The position numbers were made by a program, and so were the translations under genes. The notes below the pieces were generated by a model. It searched no databases. It was not told the origin of the DNA and was given only the letters and a program-made list of their open reading frames with translations. Below are positions 37,547 through 51,400 of a DNA stretch of 64,000 nt, in pieces. The first letter of the stretch is position 1. The number at the start of each line of letters is the position of its first letter. This stretch comes from Auanema rhodensis (taxonomy: Eukaryota; Nematoda; Chromadorea; Rhabditida; Rhabditidae). The stretch is from assembly GCA_964057225.1 (NCBI GenBank), contig OZ059896.1, positions 22,192,501 to 22,256,500 on the forward strand, written 5' to 3'.

Positions 37547-37897
37547 TTTTCGTTAAATAACATTGTCCATCGTCTTTGCCTTGAAAAATGGAATCTAAAA
37601 ACATCTACTTTTTGCTAAATTATTTTGAAATTTTTCGAAAAAATTTTTGTCAAAATGTTTTTGGAAGCAATGTTGAGTGTACATGGAAACTCAACATACA
37701 CTAATGCATCATTTTTCAAACGATCATAACTAATTTTTGTATCAAGCGTTTCTCAATGTAGTATAGTGCATTCGATGCGAATTTTTAAGCTGCGTCGATC
37801 TGTGTTATCAGATTTGCGCTAGCTTAAAAATGCACCGAGATATCAACTGATATAAGTTCACACTTATATCCTCGATTTTCACCCTGAAGAATTAATT
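37547..37897. repeat. Single F monomer between two pentamer pairs
   Basis: CGTTAAATAAC, TTGAAAAATGG, TATCAAGCG and GCGAATTT mark this as F. It follows an E monomer (37196), preserving the usual E-F junction. Confidence 0.8.
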
Positions 37898-39652
37898 TTT
37901 TCGTTGAATAACATTGTCCATCGTCTTTGCCTTAAAAACAGGAATCTAAAAACATCTACTTTTTGCTAAATTATTTTGAAATTTTTCGAAAAAATTTTTG
38001 TCAAAATGTTTTTGGAAGCAATGTTGAGTGTACATGGAAACTCAACATACACTAATGCATCATTTTTCAAACGATCATAACTAATTTTTGTATCAAACGT
38101 TTCTCAATGTAGTATAGTGCATTCGATGCGGATTTTTAAGCTGCGTCGATCTGTGTTATCAGATTTGCGCTAGCTTAAAAATGCACCGAGATATCAACTG
38201 ATGTAAGTTCACACTTATATCCTCGATTTTCACCCTGAAGAATTAATTTTTTCGTTGAATAACATTGTCCATCGTCTTTGCCTTGAAAAAAGGAATCTAA
38301 AAACATCTACTTTTTGCTAAATTATTTTGAAATTTTTCGAAAAAATTTTTGTCAAAATGTTTTTGGAAGCAATGTTGAGTGTACATGGAAACTCAACATA
38401 CACTAATGCATCATTTTTCAAACGATCATAACTAATTTTTGTATCAAACGTTTCTCAATGTAGTATAGTGCATTCGATGCGGATTTTTAAGCTGCGTCGA
38501 TCTGTGTTATCAGATTTGCGCTAGCTTAAAAATGCACCGAGATATCAACTGATGTAAGTTCACACTTATATCCTCGATTTTCACCCTGAAGAATTAATTT
38601 TTTCGTTGAATAACATTGTCCATCGTCTTTGCCTTGAAAAAAGGAATCTAAAAACATCTACTTTTTGCTAAATTATTTTGAAATTTTTCGAAAAAATTTT
38701 TGTCAAAATGTTTTTGGAAGCAATGTTGAGTGTACATGGAAACTCAACATACACTAATGCATCATTTTTCAAACGATCATAACTAATTTTTGTTTCAAAC
38801 GTTTCTCAATGTAGTATAGTGCATTCGATGCGGATTTTTGAGCTGCGTCGATCTGTGTTATCAGATTTGCGCTAGCTTAAAAATGCACCGAGATATCAAC
38901 TGATATAAGTTCACACTTATATCCTCGATTTTCACCCTGAAGAATTAATTTTTTCGTTGAATAACATTGTCCATCGTCTTTGCCTTGAAAAAAGGAATCT
39001 AAAAACATCTACTTTTTGCTGAATTATTTTGAAATTTTTCGAAAAAATTTTTGTCAAAATGTTTTTGGAAGCAATGTTGAGTGTACATGGAAACTCAACA
39101 TACACTAATGCATCATTTTTCGAACGATCATAACTAATTTTTGTATTAAGCGTTTCTCAATGTAGTATAGTGCATTCGATGCGGATTTTTAAGCTGCGTC
39201 GATCTGTGTTATCAGATTTGCGCTAGCTTAAAAATGCACCGAGATATCAACTGATGTAAGTTCACACTTATATCCTCGATTTTCACCCTGAAGAATTAAT
39301 TTTTTCGTTGAATAACATTGTCCATCGTCTTTGCCTAGAAAAAAGGAATCTAAAAACATATACTTTTTGCTAAATTATTTTGAAATTTTTCGAAAAAATT
39401 TTTGTCAAAATGTTTTTGGAAGCAATGTTGAGTGTACATGGAAACTCAACATACACTAATGCATCATTTTTCAAACGATCATAACTAATTTTTGTATCAA
39501 GCGTTTCTCAATGTAGTATAGTGCATTCGATGCGAATTTTTAAGCTGCGTCGATCTGTGTTATCAGATTTGCGCTAGCTTAAAAATGCACCGAGATATCA
39601 ACTGATATAAGTTCACACTTATATCCTCGATTTTCACCCTGAAGAATTAATT
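37898..39652. repeat. Pentamer A-X-B-C-D, 1755 bp, first copy
   Basis: Monomers start at 37898 (A3), 38249 (X: TTGAAAAAAGG with TATCAAACG and GATGTAAG), 38600 (B), 38951 (C) and 39302 (D with GCGAATTT). This is the A-B-C-D tetramer with one extra monomer inserted. The C monomer has the rare change TTTTTCGAACG (about 39116). Confidence 0.83.
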
Positions 39653-41407
39653 TTTTCGTTGAATAACATTGTCCATCGTCTTTGCCTTAAAAACAGGAAT
39701 CTAAAAACATCTACTTTTTGCTAAATTATTTTGAAATTTTTCGAAAAAATTTTTGTCAAAATGTTTTTGGAAGCAATGTTGAGTGTACATGGAAACTCAA
39801 CATACACTAATGCATCATTTTTCAAACGATCATAACTAATTTTTGTATCAAACGTTTCTCAATGTAGTATAGTGCATTCGATGCGGATTTTTAAGCTGCG
39901 TCGATCTGTGTTATCAGATTTGCGCTAGCTTAAAAATGCACCGAGATATCAACTGATGTAAGTTCACACTTATATCCTCGATTTTCACCCTGAAGAATTA
40001 ATTTTTTCGTTGAATAACATTGTCCATCGTCTTTGCCTTGAAAAAAGGAATCTAAAAACATCTACTTTTTGCTAAATTATTTTGAAATTTTTCGAAAAAA
40101 TTTTTGTCAAAATGTTTTTGGAAGCAATGTTGAGTGTACATGGAAACTCAACATACACTAATGCATCATTTTTCAAACGATCATAACTAATTTTTGTATC
40201 AAACGTTTCTCAATGTAGTATAGTGCATTCGATGCGGATTTTTAAGCTGCGTCGATCTGTGTTATCAGATTTGCGCTAGCTTAAAAATGCACCGAGATAT
40301 CAACTGATGTAAGTTCACACTTATATCCTCGATTTTCACCCTGAAGAATTAATTTTTTCGTTGAATAACATTGTCCATCGTCTTTGCCTTGAAAAAAGGA
40401 ATCTAAAAACATCTACTTTTTGCTAAATTATTTTGAAATTTTTCGAAAAAATTTTTGTCAAAATGTTTTTGGAAGCAATGTTGAGTGTACATGGAAACTC
40501 AACATACACTAATGCATCATTTTTCAAACGATCATAACTAATTTTTGTTTCAAACGTTTCTCAATGTAGTATAGTGCATTCGATGCGGATTTTTGAGCTG
40601 CGTCGATCTGTGTTATCAGATTTGCGCTAGCTTAAAAATGCACCGAGATATCAACTGATATAAGTTCACACTTATATCCTCGATTTTCACCCTGAAGAAT
40701 TAATTTTTTCGTTGAATAACATTGTCCATCGTCTTTGCCTTGAAAAAAGGAATCTAAAAACATCTACTTTTTGCTGAATTATTTTGAAATTTTTCGAAAA
40801 AATTTTTGTCAAAATGTTTTTGGAAGCAATGTTGAGTGTACATGGAAACTCAACATACACTAATGCATCATTTTTCGAACGATCATAACTAATTTTTGTA
40901 TTAAGCGTTTCTCAATGTAGTATAGTGCATTCGATGCGGATTTTTAAGCTGCGTCGATCTGTGTTATCAGATTTGCGCTAGCTTAAAAATGCACCGAGAT
41001 ATCAACTGATGTAAGTTCACACTTATATCCTCGATTTTCACCCTGAAGAATTAATTTTTTCGTTGAATAACATTGTCCATCGTCTTTGCCTAGAAAAAAG
41101 GAATCTAAAAACATATACTTTTTGCTAAATTATTTTGAAATTTTTCGAAAAAATTTTTGTCAAAATGTTTTTGGAAGCAATGTTGAGTGTACATGGAAAC
41201 TCAACATACACTAATGCATCATTTTTCAAACGATCATAACTAATTTTTGTATCAAGCGTTTCTCAATGTAGTATAGTGCATTCGATGCGAATTTTTAAGC
41301 TGCGTCGATCTGTGTTATCAGATTTGCGCTAGCTTAAAAATGCACCGAGATATCAACTGATATAAGTTCACACTTATATCCTCGATTTTCACCCTGAAGA
41401 ATTAATT
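39653..41407. repeat. Pentamer A-X-B-C-D, 1755 bp, second copy
   Basis: Tandem duplicate of 37898-39652. The rare TTTTTCGAACG recurs at 40871, 1755 bp downstream. I saw no difference between the two copies by eye. An E-F pair follows at 41408. Confidence 0.83.
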
Positions 41408-44400
41408 TTTTCGTTGAATAACATTGTCCATCGTCTTTGCCTAGAAAAAAGGAATCTAAAAACATCTACTTTTTGCTAAATTATTTTGAAATTTTTCGAA
41501 AAAATTTTTGTCAAAATGTTTTTGGAAGCAATGTTGAGTGTACATGGAAACTCAACATACACTAATGCATCATTTTTCAAACGATCATAACTAATTTTTG
41601 TATCAAGCGTTTCTCAATGTAGTATAGTGCATTCGATGCGGATTTTTAAGCTGCGTCGATCTGTGTTATCAGATTTGCGCTAGCTTAAAAATGCACCGAG
41701 ATATCAACTGATATAAGTTTACACTTATATCCTCGATTTTCACCCTGAAGAATTAATTTTTTCGTTAAATAACATTGTCCATCGTCTTTGCCTTGAAAAA
41801 TGGAATCTAAAAACATCTACTTTTTGCTAAATTATTTTGAAATTTTTCGAAAAAATTTTTGTCAAAATGTTTTTGGAAGCAATGTTGAGTGTACATGGAA
41901 ACTCAACATACACTAATGCATCATTTTTCAAACGATCATAACTAATTTTTGTATCAAGCGTTTCTCAATGTAGTATAGTGCATTCGATGCGAATTTTTAA
42001 GCTGCGTCGATCTGTGTTATCAGATTTGCGCTAGCTTAAAAATGCACCGAGATATCAACTGATATAAGTTCACACTTATATCCTCGATTTTCACCCTGAA
42101 GAATTAATTTTTTCGTTGAATAACATTGTCCATCGTCTTTGCCTTAAAAACAGGAATCTAAAAACATCTACTTTTTGCTAAATTATTTTGAAATTTTTCG
42201 AAAAAATTTTTGTCAAAATGTTTTTGGAAGCAATGTTGAGTGTACATGGAAACTCAACATACACTAATGCATCATTTTTCAAACGATCATAACTAATTTT
42301 TGTATCAAACGTTTCTCAATGTAGTATAGTGCATTCGATGCGGATTTTTAAGCTGCGTCGATCTGTGTTATCAGATTTGCGCTAGCTTAAAAATGCACCG
42401 AGATATCAACTGATATAAGTTCACACTTATATCCTCGATTTTCACCCTGAAGAATTAATTTTTTCGTTGAATAACATTGTCCATCGTCTTTGCCATAAAA
42501 ACAGGAATCTAAAAACATCTACTTTTTGCTAAATTATTTTGAAATTTTTCGAAAAAATTTTTGTCAAAATGTTTTTGGAAGCAATGTTGAGTGTACATGG
42601 AAACTCAACATACACTAATGCATCATTTTTCAAACGATCATAACTAATTTTTGTATCAAACGTTTCTCAATGTAGTATAGTGCATTCGATGCGGATTTTT
42701 GAGCTGCGTCGATCTGTGTTATCAGATTTGCGCTAGCTTAAAAATGCACCGAGATATCAACTGATATAAGTTCACACTTATATCCTCGATTTTCACCCTG
42801 AAGAATTAATTTTTTCGTTGAATAACATTGTCCATCGTCTTTGCCTTAAAAACAGGAATCTAAAAACATCTACTTTTTGCTAAATTATTTTGAAATTTTT
42901 CGAAAAAATTTTTGTCAAAATGTTTTTGGAAGCAATGTTGAGTGTACATGGAAACTCAACATACACTAATGCATCATTTTTCAAACGATCATAACTAATT
43001 TTTGTATCAAACGTTTCTCAATGTAGTATAGTGCATTCGATGCGGATTTTTAAGCTGCGTCGATCTGTGTTATCAGATTTGCGCTAGCTTAAAAATGCAC
43101 CGAGATATCAACTGATATAAGTTCACACTTATATCCTCGATTTTCACCCTGAAGAATTAATTTTTTCGTTGAATAACATTGTCCATCGTCTTTGCCTTAA
43201 AAACAGGAATCTAAAAACATCTACTTTTTGCTAAATTATTTTGAAATTTTTCGAAAAAATTTTTGTCAAAATGTTTTTGGAAGCAATGTTGAGTGTACAT
43301 GGAAACTCAACATACACTAATGCATCATTTTTCAAACGATCATAACTAATTTTTGTATCAAACGTTTCTCAATGTAGTATAGTGCATTCGATGCGGATTT
43401 TTGAGCTGCGTCGATCTGTGTTATCAGATTTGCGCTAGCTTAAAAATGCACCGAGATATCAACTGATATAAGTTCACACTTATATCCTCGATTTTCACCC
43501 TGAAGAATTAATTTTTTCGTTGAATAACATTGTCCATCGTCTTTGCCTTAAAAACAGGAATCTAAAAACATCTACTTTTTGCTAAATTATTTTGAAATTT
43601 TTCGAAAAAATTTTTGTCAAAATGTTTTTGGAAGCAATGTTGAGTGTACATGGAAACTCAACATACACTAATGCATCATTTTTCAAACGATCATAACTAA
43701 TTTTTGTATCAAACGTTTCTCAATGTAGTATAGTGCATTCGATGCGGATTTTTAAGCTGCGTCGATCTGTGTTATCAGATTTGCGCTAGCTTAAAAATGC
43801 ACCGAGATATCAACTGATGTAAGTTCACACTTATATCCTCGATTTTCACCCTGAAGAATTAATTTTTTCGTTGAATAACATTGTCCATCGTCTTTGCCTT
43901 GAAAAAAGGAATCTAAAAACATCTACTTTTTGCTAAATTATTTTGAAATTTTTCGAAAAAATTTTTGTCAAAATGTTTTTGGAAGCAATGTTGAGTGTAC
44001 ATGGAAACTCAACATACACTAATGCATCATTTTTCAAACGATCATAACTAATTTTTGTTTCAAACGTTTCTCAATGTAGTATAGTGCATTCGATGCGGAT
44101 TTTTGAGCTGCGTCGATCTGTGTTATCAGATTTGCGCTAGCTTAAAAATGCACCGAGATATCAACTGATATAAGTTCACACTTATATCCTCGATTTTCAC
44201 CCTGAAGAATTAATTTTTTCGTTGAATAACATTGTCCATCGTCTTTGCCTTAAAAACAGGAATCTAAAAACATCTACTTTTTGCTAAATTATTTTGAAAT
44301 TTTTCGAAAAAATTTTTGTCAAAATGTTTTTGGAAGCAATGTTGAGTGTACATGGAAACTCAACATACACTAATGCATCATTTTTCAAACGATCATAACT

Positions 44401-45970
44401 AATTTTTGTATCAAACGTTTCTCAATGTAGTATAGTGCATTCGATGCGGATTTTTAAGCTGCGTCGATCTGTGTTATCAGATTTGCGCTAGCTTAAAAAT
44501 GCACCGAGATATCAACTGATGTAAGTTCACACTTATATCCTCGATTTTCACCCTGAAGAATTAATTTTTTCGTTGAATAACATTGTCCATCGTCTTTGCC
44601 TTGAAAAAAGGAATCTAAAAACATCTACTTTTTGCTAAATTATTTTGAAATTTTTCGAAAAAATTTTTGTCAAAATGTTTTTGGAAGCAATGTTGAGTGT
44701 ACATGGAAACTCAACATACACTAATGCATCATTTTTCAAACGATCATAACTAATTTTTGTATTAAGCGTTTCTCAATGTAGTATAGTGCATTCGATGCGG
44801 ATTTTTAAGCTGCGTCGATCTGTGTTATCAGATTTGCGCTAGCTTAAAAATGCACCGAGATATCAACTGATGTAAGTTCACACTTATATCCTCGATTTTC
44901 ACCCTGAAGAATTAATTTTTTCGTTGAATAACATTGTCCATCGTCTTTGCCTAGAAAAAAGGAATCTAAAAACATATACTTTTTGCTAAATTATTTTGAA
45001 ATTTTTCGAAAAAATTTTTGTCAAAATGTTTTTGGAAGCAATGTTGAGTGTACATGGAAACTCAACATACACTAATGCATCATTTTTCAAACGATCATAA
45101 CTAATTTTTGTATCAAGCGTTTCTCAATGTAGTATAGTGCATTCGATGCGAATTTTTAAGCTGCGTCGATCTGTGTTATCAGATTTGCGCTAGCTTAAAA
45201 ATGCACCGAGATATCAACTGATATAAGTTCACACTTATATCCTCGATTTTCACCCTGAAGAATTAATTTTTTCGTTGAATAACATTGTCCATCGTCTTTG
45301 CCTAGAAAAAAGGAATCTAAAAACATCTACTTTTTGCTAAATTATTTTGAAATTTTTCGAAAAAATTTTTGTCAAAATGTTTTTGGAAGCAATGTTGAGT
45401 GTACATGGAAACTCAACATACACTAATGCATCATTTTTCAAACGATCATAACTAATTTTTGTATCAAGCGTTTCTCAATGTAGTATAGTGCATTCGATGC
45501 GGATTTTTAAGCTGCGTCGATCTGTGTTATCAGATTTGCGCTAGCTTAAAAATGCACCGAGATATCAACTGATATAAGTTTACACTTATATCCTCGATTT
45601 TCACCCTGAAGAATTAATTTTTTCGTTAAATAACATTGTCCATCGTCTTTGCCTTGAAAAATGGAATCTAAAAACATCTACTTTTTGCTAAATTATTTTG
45701 AAATTTTTCGAAAAAATTTTTGTCAAAATGTTTTTGGAAGCAATGTTGAGTGTACATGGAAACTCAACATACACTAATGCATCATTTTTCAAACGATCAT
45801 AACTAATTTTTGTATCAAGCGTTTCTCAATGTAGTATAGTGCATTCGATGCGAATTTTTAAGCTGCGTCGATCTGTGTTATCAGATTTGCGCTAGCTTAA
45901 AAATGCACCGAGATATCAACTGATATAAGTTCACACTTATATCCTCGATTTTCACCCTGAAGAATTAATT
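41408..45970. repeat. E-F-A-A-A-A-A-B-A-X-D-E-F monomer run
   Basis: Monomers start at 41408 (E), 41759 (F), 42110 (A1), 42461 (A2, with the private change GCCATAAAAAC), 42812 (A1), 43163 (A2), 43514 (A3), 43865 (B), 44216 (A3), 44567 (TTGAAAAAAGG with TATTAAGCG), 44918 (D), 45269 (E) and 45620 (F). The first eight resemble 47726-50884 with one A1 monomer fewer. Confidence 0.78.
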
Positions 45971-46321
45971 TTTTCGTTGAATAACATTGTCCATCGTCTT
46001 TGCCTTAAAAACAGGAATCTAAAAACATCTACTTTTTGCTAAATTATTTTGAAATTTTTCGAAAAAATTTTTGTCAAAATGTTTTTGGAAGCAATGTTGA
46101 GTGTACATGGAAACTCAACATACACTAATGCATCATTTTTCAAACGATCATAACTAATTTTTGTTTCAAACGTTTCTCAATGTAGTATAGTGCATTCGAT
46201 GCGGATTTTTGAGCTGCGTCGATCTGTGTTATCAGATTTGCGCTAGCTTAAAAATGCACCGAGATATCAACTGATATAAGTTCACACTTATATCCTCGAT
46301 TTTCACCCTGAAGAATTAATT
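45971..46321. repeat. Hybrid A/B monomer
   Basis: The left part is type A (TTAAAAACAGG at monomer positions 35-45). The right part is type B (TTTCAAACG at 194-202, GAGCTG at 241-246, GATATAAG). It sits between F and C, the place normally filled by A then B. An exchange or conversion joining an A to a following B, with loss of one 351-bp unit, would give exactly this. I saw no other A/B hybrid in the window. Confidence 0.75.
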
Positions 46322-48427
46322 TTTTCGTTGAATAACATTGTCCATCGTCTTTGCCTTGAAAAAAGGAATCTAAAAACATCTACTTTTTGCTGAATTATTT
46401 TGAAATTTTTCGAAAAAATTTTTGTCAAAATGTTTTTGGAAGCAATGTTGAGTGTACATGGAAACTCAACATACACTAATGCATCATTTTTCAAACGATC
46501 ATAACTAATTTTTGTATTAAGCGTTTCTCAATGTAGTATAGTGCATTCGATGCGGATTTTTAAGCTGCGTCGATCTGTGTTATCAGATTTGCGCTAGCTT
46601 AAAAATGCACCGAGATATCAACTGATGTAAGTTCACACTTATATCCTCGATTTTCACCCTGAAGAATTAATTTTTTCGTTGAATAACATTGTCCATCGTC
46701 TTTGCCTAGAAAAAAGGAATCTAAAAACATATACTTTTTGCTAAATTATTTTGAAATTTTTCGAAAAAATTTTTGTCAAAATGTTTTTGGAAGCAATGTT
46801 GAGTGTACATGGAAACTCAACATACACTAATGCATCATTTTTCAAACGATCATAACTAATTTTTGTATCAAGCGTTTCTCAATGTAGTATAGTGCATTCG
46901 ATGCGGATTTTTAAGCTGCGTCGATCTGTGTTATCAGATTTGCGCTAGCTTAAAAATGCACCGAGATATCAACTGATATAAGTTCACACTTATATCCTCG
47001 ATTTTCACCCTGAAGAATTAATTTTTTCGTTGAATAACATTGTCCATCGTCTTTGCCTTGAAAAAAGGAATCTAAAAACATCTACTTTTTGCTGAATTAT
47101 TTTGAAATTTTTCGAAAAAATTTTTGTCAAAATGTTTTTGGAAGCAATGTTGAGTGTACATGGAAACTCAACATACACTAATGCATCATTTTTCAAACGA
47201 TCATAACTAATTTTTGTATTAAGCGTTTCTCAATGTAGTATAGTGCATTCGATGCGGATTTTTAAGCTGCGTCGATCTGTGTTATCAGATTTGCGCTAGC
47301 TTAAAAATGCACCGAGATATCAACTGATGTAAGTTCACACTTATATCCTCGATTTTCACCCTGAAGAATTAATTTTTTCGTTGAATAACATTGTCCATCG
47401 TCTTTGCCTAGAAAAAAGGAATCTAAAAACATATACTTTTTGCTAAATTATTTTGAAATTTTTCGAAAAAATTTTTGTCAAAATGTTTTTGGAAGCAATG
47501 TTGAGTGTACATGGAAACTCAACATACACTAATGCATCATTTTTCAAACGATCATAACTAATTTTTGTATCAAGCGTTTCTCAATGTAGTATAGTGCATT
47601 CGATGCGAATTTTTAAGCTGCGTCGATCTGTGTTATCAGATTTGCGCTAGCTTAAAAATGCACCGAGATATCAACTGATATAAGTTCACACTTATATCCT
47701 CGATTTTCACCCTGAAGAATTAATTTTTTCGTTGAATAACATTGTCCATCGTCTTTGCCTAGAAAAAAGGAATCTAAAAACATCTACTTTTTGCTAAATT
47801 ATTTTGAAATTTTTCGAAAAAATTTTTGTCAAAATGTTTTTGGAAGCAATGTTGAGTGTACATGGAAACTCAACATACACTAATGCATCATTTTTCAAAC
47901 GATCATAACTAATTTTTGTATCAAGCGTTTCTCAATGTAGTATAGTGCATTCGATGCGGATTTTTAAGCTGCGTCGATCTGTGTTATCAGATTTGCGCTA
48001 GCTTAAAAATGCACCGAGATATCAACTGATATAAGTTTACACTTATATCCTCGATTTTCACCCTGAAGAATTAATTTTTTCGTTAAATAACATTGTCCAT
48101 CGTCTTTGCCTTGAAAAATGGAATCTAAAAACATCTACTTTTTGCTAAATTATTTTGAAATTTTTCGAAAAAATTTTTGTCAAAATGTTTTTGGAAGCAA
48201 TGTTGAGTGTACATGGAAACTCAACATACACTAATGCATCATTTTTCAAACGATCATAACTAATTTTTGTATCAAGCGTTTCTCAATGTAGTATAGTGCA
48301 TTCGATGCGAATTTTTAAGCTGCGTCGATCTGTGTTATCAGATTTGCGCTAGCTTAAAAATGCACCGAGATATCAACTGATATAAGTTCACACTTATATC
48401 CTCGATTTTCACCCTGAAGAATTAATT
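46322..48427. repeat. C-D-C-D-E-F monomers
   Basis: Monomers start at 46322 (C), 46673 (D, with GCGGATTT), 47024 (C), 47375 (D, with GCGAATTT), 47726 (E) and 48077 (F). The C-D pair is duplicated at a 702-bp interval. A and B are absent between the two C monomers, so this is a tetramer shortened by two units. Confidence 0.8.
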
Positions 48428-51400
48428 TTTTCGTTGAATAACATTGTCCATCGTCTTTGCCTTAAAAACAGGAATCTAAAAACATCTACTTTTTGCTAAA
48501 TTATTTTGAAATTTTTCGAAAAAATTTTTGTCAAAATGTTTTTGGAAGCAATGTTGAGTGTACATGGAAACTCAACATACACTAATGCATCATTTTTCAA
48601 ACGATCATAACTAATTTTTGTATCAAACGTTTCTCAATGTAGTATAGTGCATTCGATGCGGATTTTTAAGCTGCGTCGATCTGTGTTATCAGATTTGCGC
48701 TAGCTTAAAAATGCACCGAGATATCAACTGATATAAGTTCACACTTATATCCTCGATTTTCACCCTGAAGAATTAATTTTTTCGTTGAATAACATTGTCC
48801 ATCGTCTTTGCCTTAAAAACAGGAATCTAAAAACATCTACTTTTTGCTAAATTATTTTGAAATTTTTCGAAAAAATTTTTGTCAAAATGTTTTTGGAAGC
48901 AATGTTGAGTGTACATGGAAACTCAACATACACTAATGCATCATTTTTCAAACGATCATAACTAATTTTTGTATCAAACGTTTCTCAATGTAGTATAGTG
49001 CATTCGATGCGGATTTTTGAGCTGCGTCGATCTGTGTTATCAGATTTGCGCTAGCTTAAAAATGCACCGAGATATCAACTGATATAAGTTCACACTTATA
49101 TCCTCGATTTTCACCCTGAAGAATTAATTTTTTCGTTGAATAACATTGTCCATCGTCTTTGCCTTAAAAACAGGAATCTAAAAACATCTACTTTTTGCTA
49201 AATTATTTTGAAATTTTTCGAAAAAATTTTTGTCAAAATGTTTTTGGAAGCAATGTTGAGTGTACATGGAAACTCAACATACACTAATGCATCATTTTTC
49301 AAACGATCATAACTAATTTTTGTATCAAACGTTTCTCAATGTAGTATAGTGCATTCGATGCGGATTTTTAAGCTGCGTCGATCTGTGTTATCAGATTTGC
49401 GCTAGCTTAAAAATGCACCGAGATATCAACTGATATAAGTTCACACTTATATCCTCGATTTTCACCCTGAAGAATTAATTTTTTCGTTGAATAACATTGT
49501 CCATCGTCTTTGCCTTAAAAACAGGAATCTAAAAACATCTACTTTTTGCTAAATTATTTTGAAATTTTTCGAAAAAATTTTTGTCAAAATGTTTTTGGAA
49601 GCAATGTTGAGTGTACATGGAAACTCAACATACACTAATGCATCATTTTTCAAACGATCATAACTAATTTTTGTATCAAACGTTTCTCAATGTAGTATAG
49701 TGCATTCGATGCGGATTTTTAAGCTGCGTCGATCTGTGTTATCAGATTTGCGCTAGCTTAAAAATGCACCGAGATATCAACTGATATAAGTTCACACTTA
49801 TATCCTCGATTTTCACCCTGAAGAATTAATTTTTTCGTTGAATAACATTGTCCATCGTCTTTGCCTTAAAAACAGGAATCTAAAAACATCTACTTTTTGC
49901 TAAATTATTTTGAAATTTTTCGAAAAAATTTTTGTCAAAATGTTTTTGGAAGCAATGTTGAGTGTACATGGAAACTCAACATACACTAATGCATCATTTT
50001 TCAAACGATCATAACTAATTTTTGTATCAAACGTTTCTCAATGTAGTATAGTGCATTCGATGCGGATTTTTGAGCTGCGTCGATCTGTGTTATCAGATTT
50101 GCGCTAGCTTAAAAATGCACCGAGATATCAACTGATATAAGTTCACACTTATATCCTCGATTTTCACCCTGAAGAATTAATTTTTTCGTTGAATAACATT
50201 GTCCATCGTCTTTGCCTTAAAAACAGGAATCTAAAAACATCTACTTTTTGCTAAATTATTTTGAAATTTTTCGAAAAAATTTTTGTCAAAATGTTTTTGG
50301 AAGCAATGTTGAGTGTACATGGAAACTCAACATACACTAATGCATCATTTTTCAAACGATCATAACTAATTTTTGTATCAAACGTTTCTCAATGTAGTAT
50401 AGTGCATTCGATGCGGATTTTTAAGCTGCGTCGATCTGTGTTATCAGATTTGCGCTAGCTTAAAAATGCACCGAGATATCAACTGATGTAAGTTCACACT
50501 TATATCCTCGATTTTCACCCTGAAGAATTAATTTTTTCGTTGAATAACATTGTCCATCGTCTTTGCCTTGAAAAAAGGAATCTAAAAACATCTACTTTTT
50601 GCTAAATTATTTTGAAATTTTTCGAAAAAATTTTTGTCAAAATGTTTTTGGAAGCAATGTTGAGTGTACATGGAAACTCAACATACACTAATGCATCATT
50701 TTTCAAACGATCATAACTAATTTTTGTTTCAAACGTTTCTCAATGTAGTATAGTGCATTCGATGCGGATTTTTGAGCTGCGTCGATCTGTGTTATCAGAT
50801 TTGCGCTAGCTTAAAAATGCACCGAGATATCAACTGATATAAGTTCACACTTATATCCTCGATCTTCACCCTGAAGAATTAATTTTTTCGTTGAATAACA
50901 TTGTCCATCGTCTTTGCCTTGAAAAAAGGAATCTAAAAACATCTACTTTTTGCTGAATTATTTTGAAATTTTTCGAAAAAATTTTTGTCAAAATGTTTTT
51001 GGAAGCAATGTTGAGTGTACATGGAAACTCAACATACACTAATGCATCATTTTTCAAACGATCATAACTAATTTTTGTATTAAGCGTTTCTCAATGTAGT
51101 ATAGTGCATTCGATGCGGATTTTTAAGCTGCGTCGATCTGTGTTATCAGATTTGCGCTAGCTTAAAAATGCACCGAGATATCAACTGATGTAAGTTCACA
51201 CTTATATCCTCGATTTTCACCCTGAAGAATTAATTTTTTCGTTGAATAACATTGTCCATCGTCTTTGCCTAGAAAAAAGGAATCTAAAAACATATACTTT
51301 TTGCTAAATTATTTTGAAATTTTTCGAAAAAATTTTTGTCAAAATGTTTTTGGAAGCAATGTTGAGTGTACATGGAAACTCAACATACACTAATGCATCA

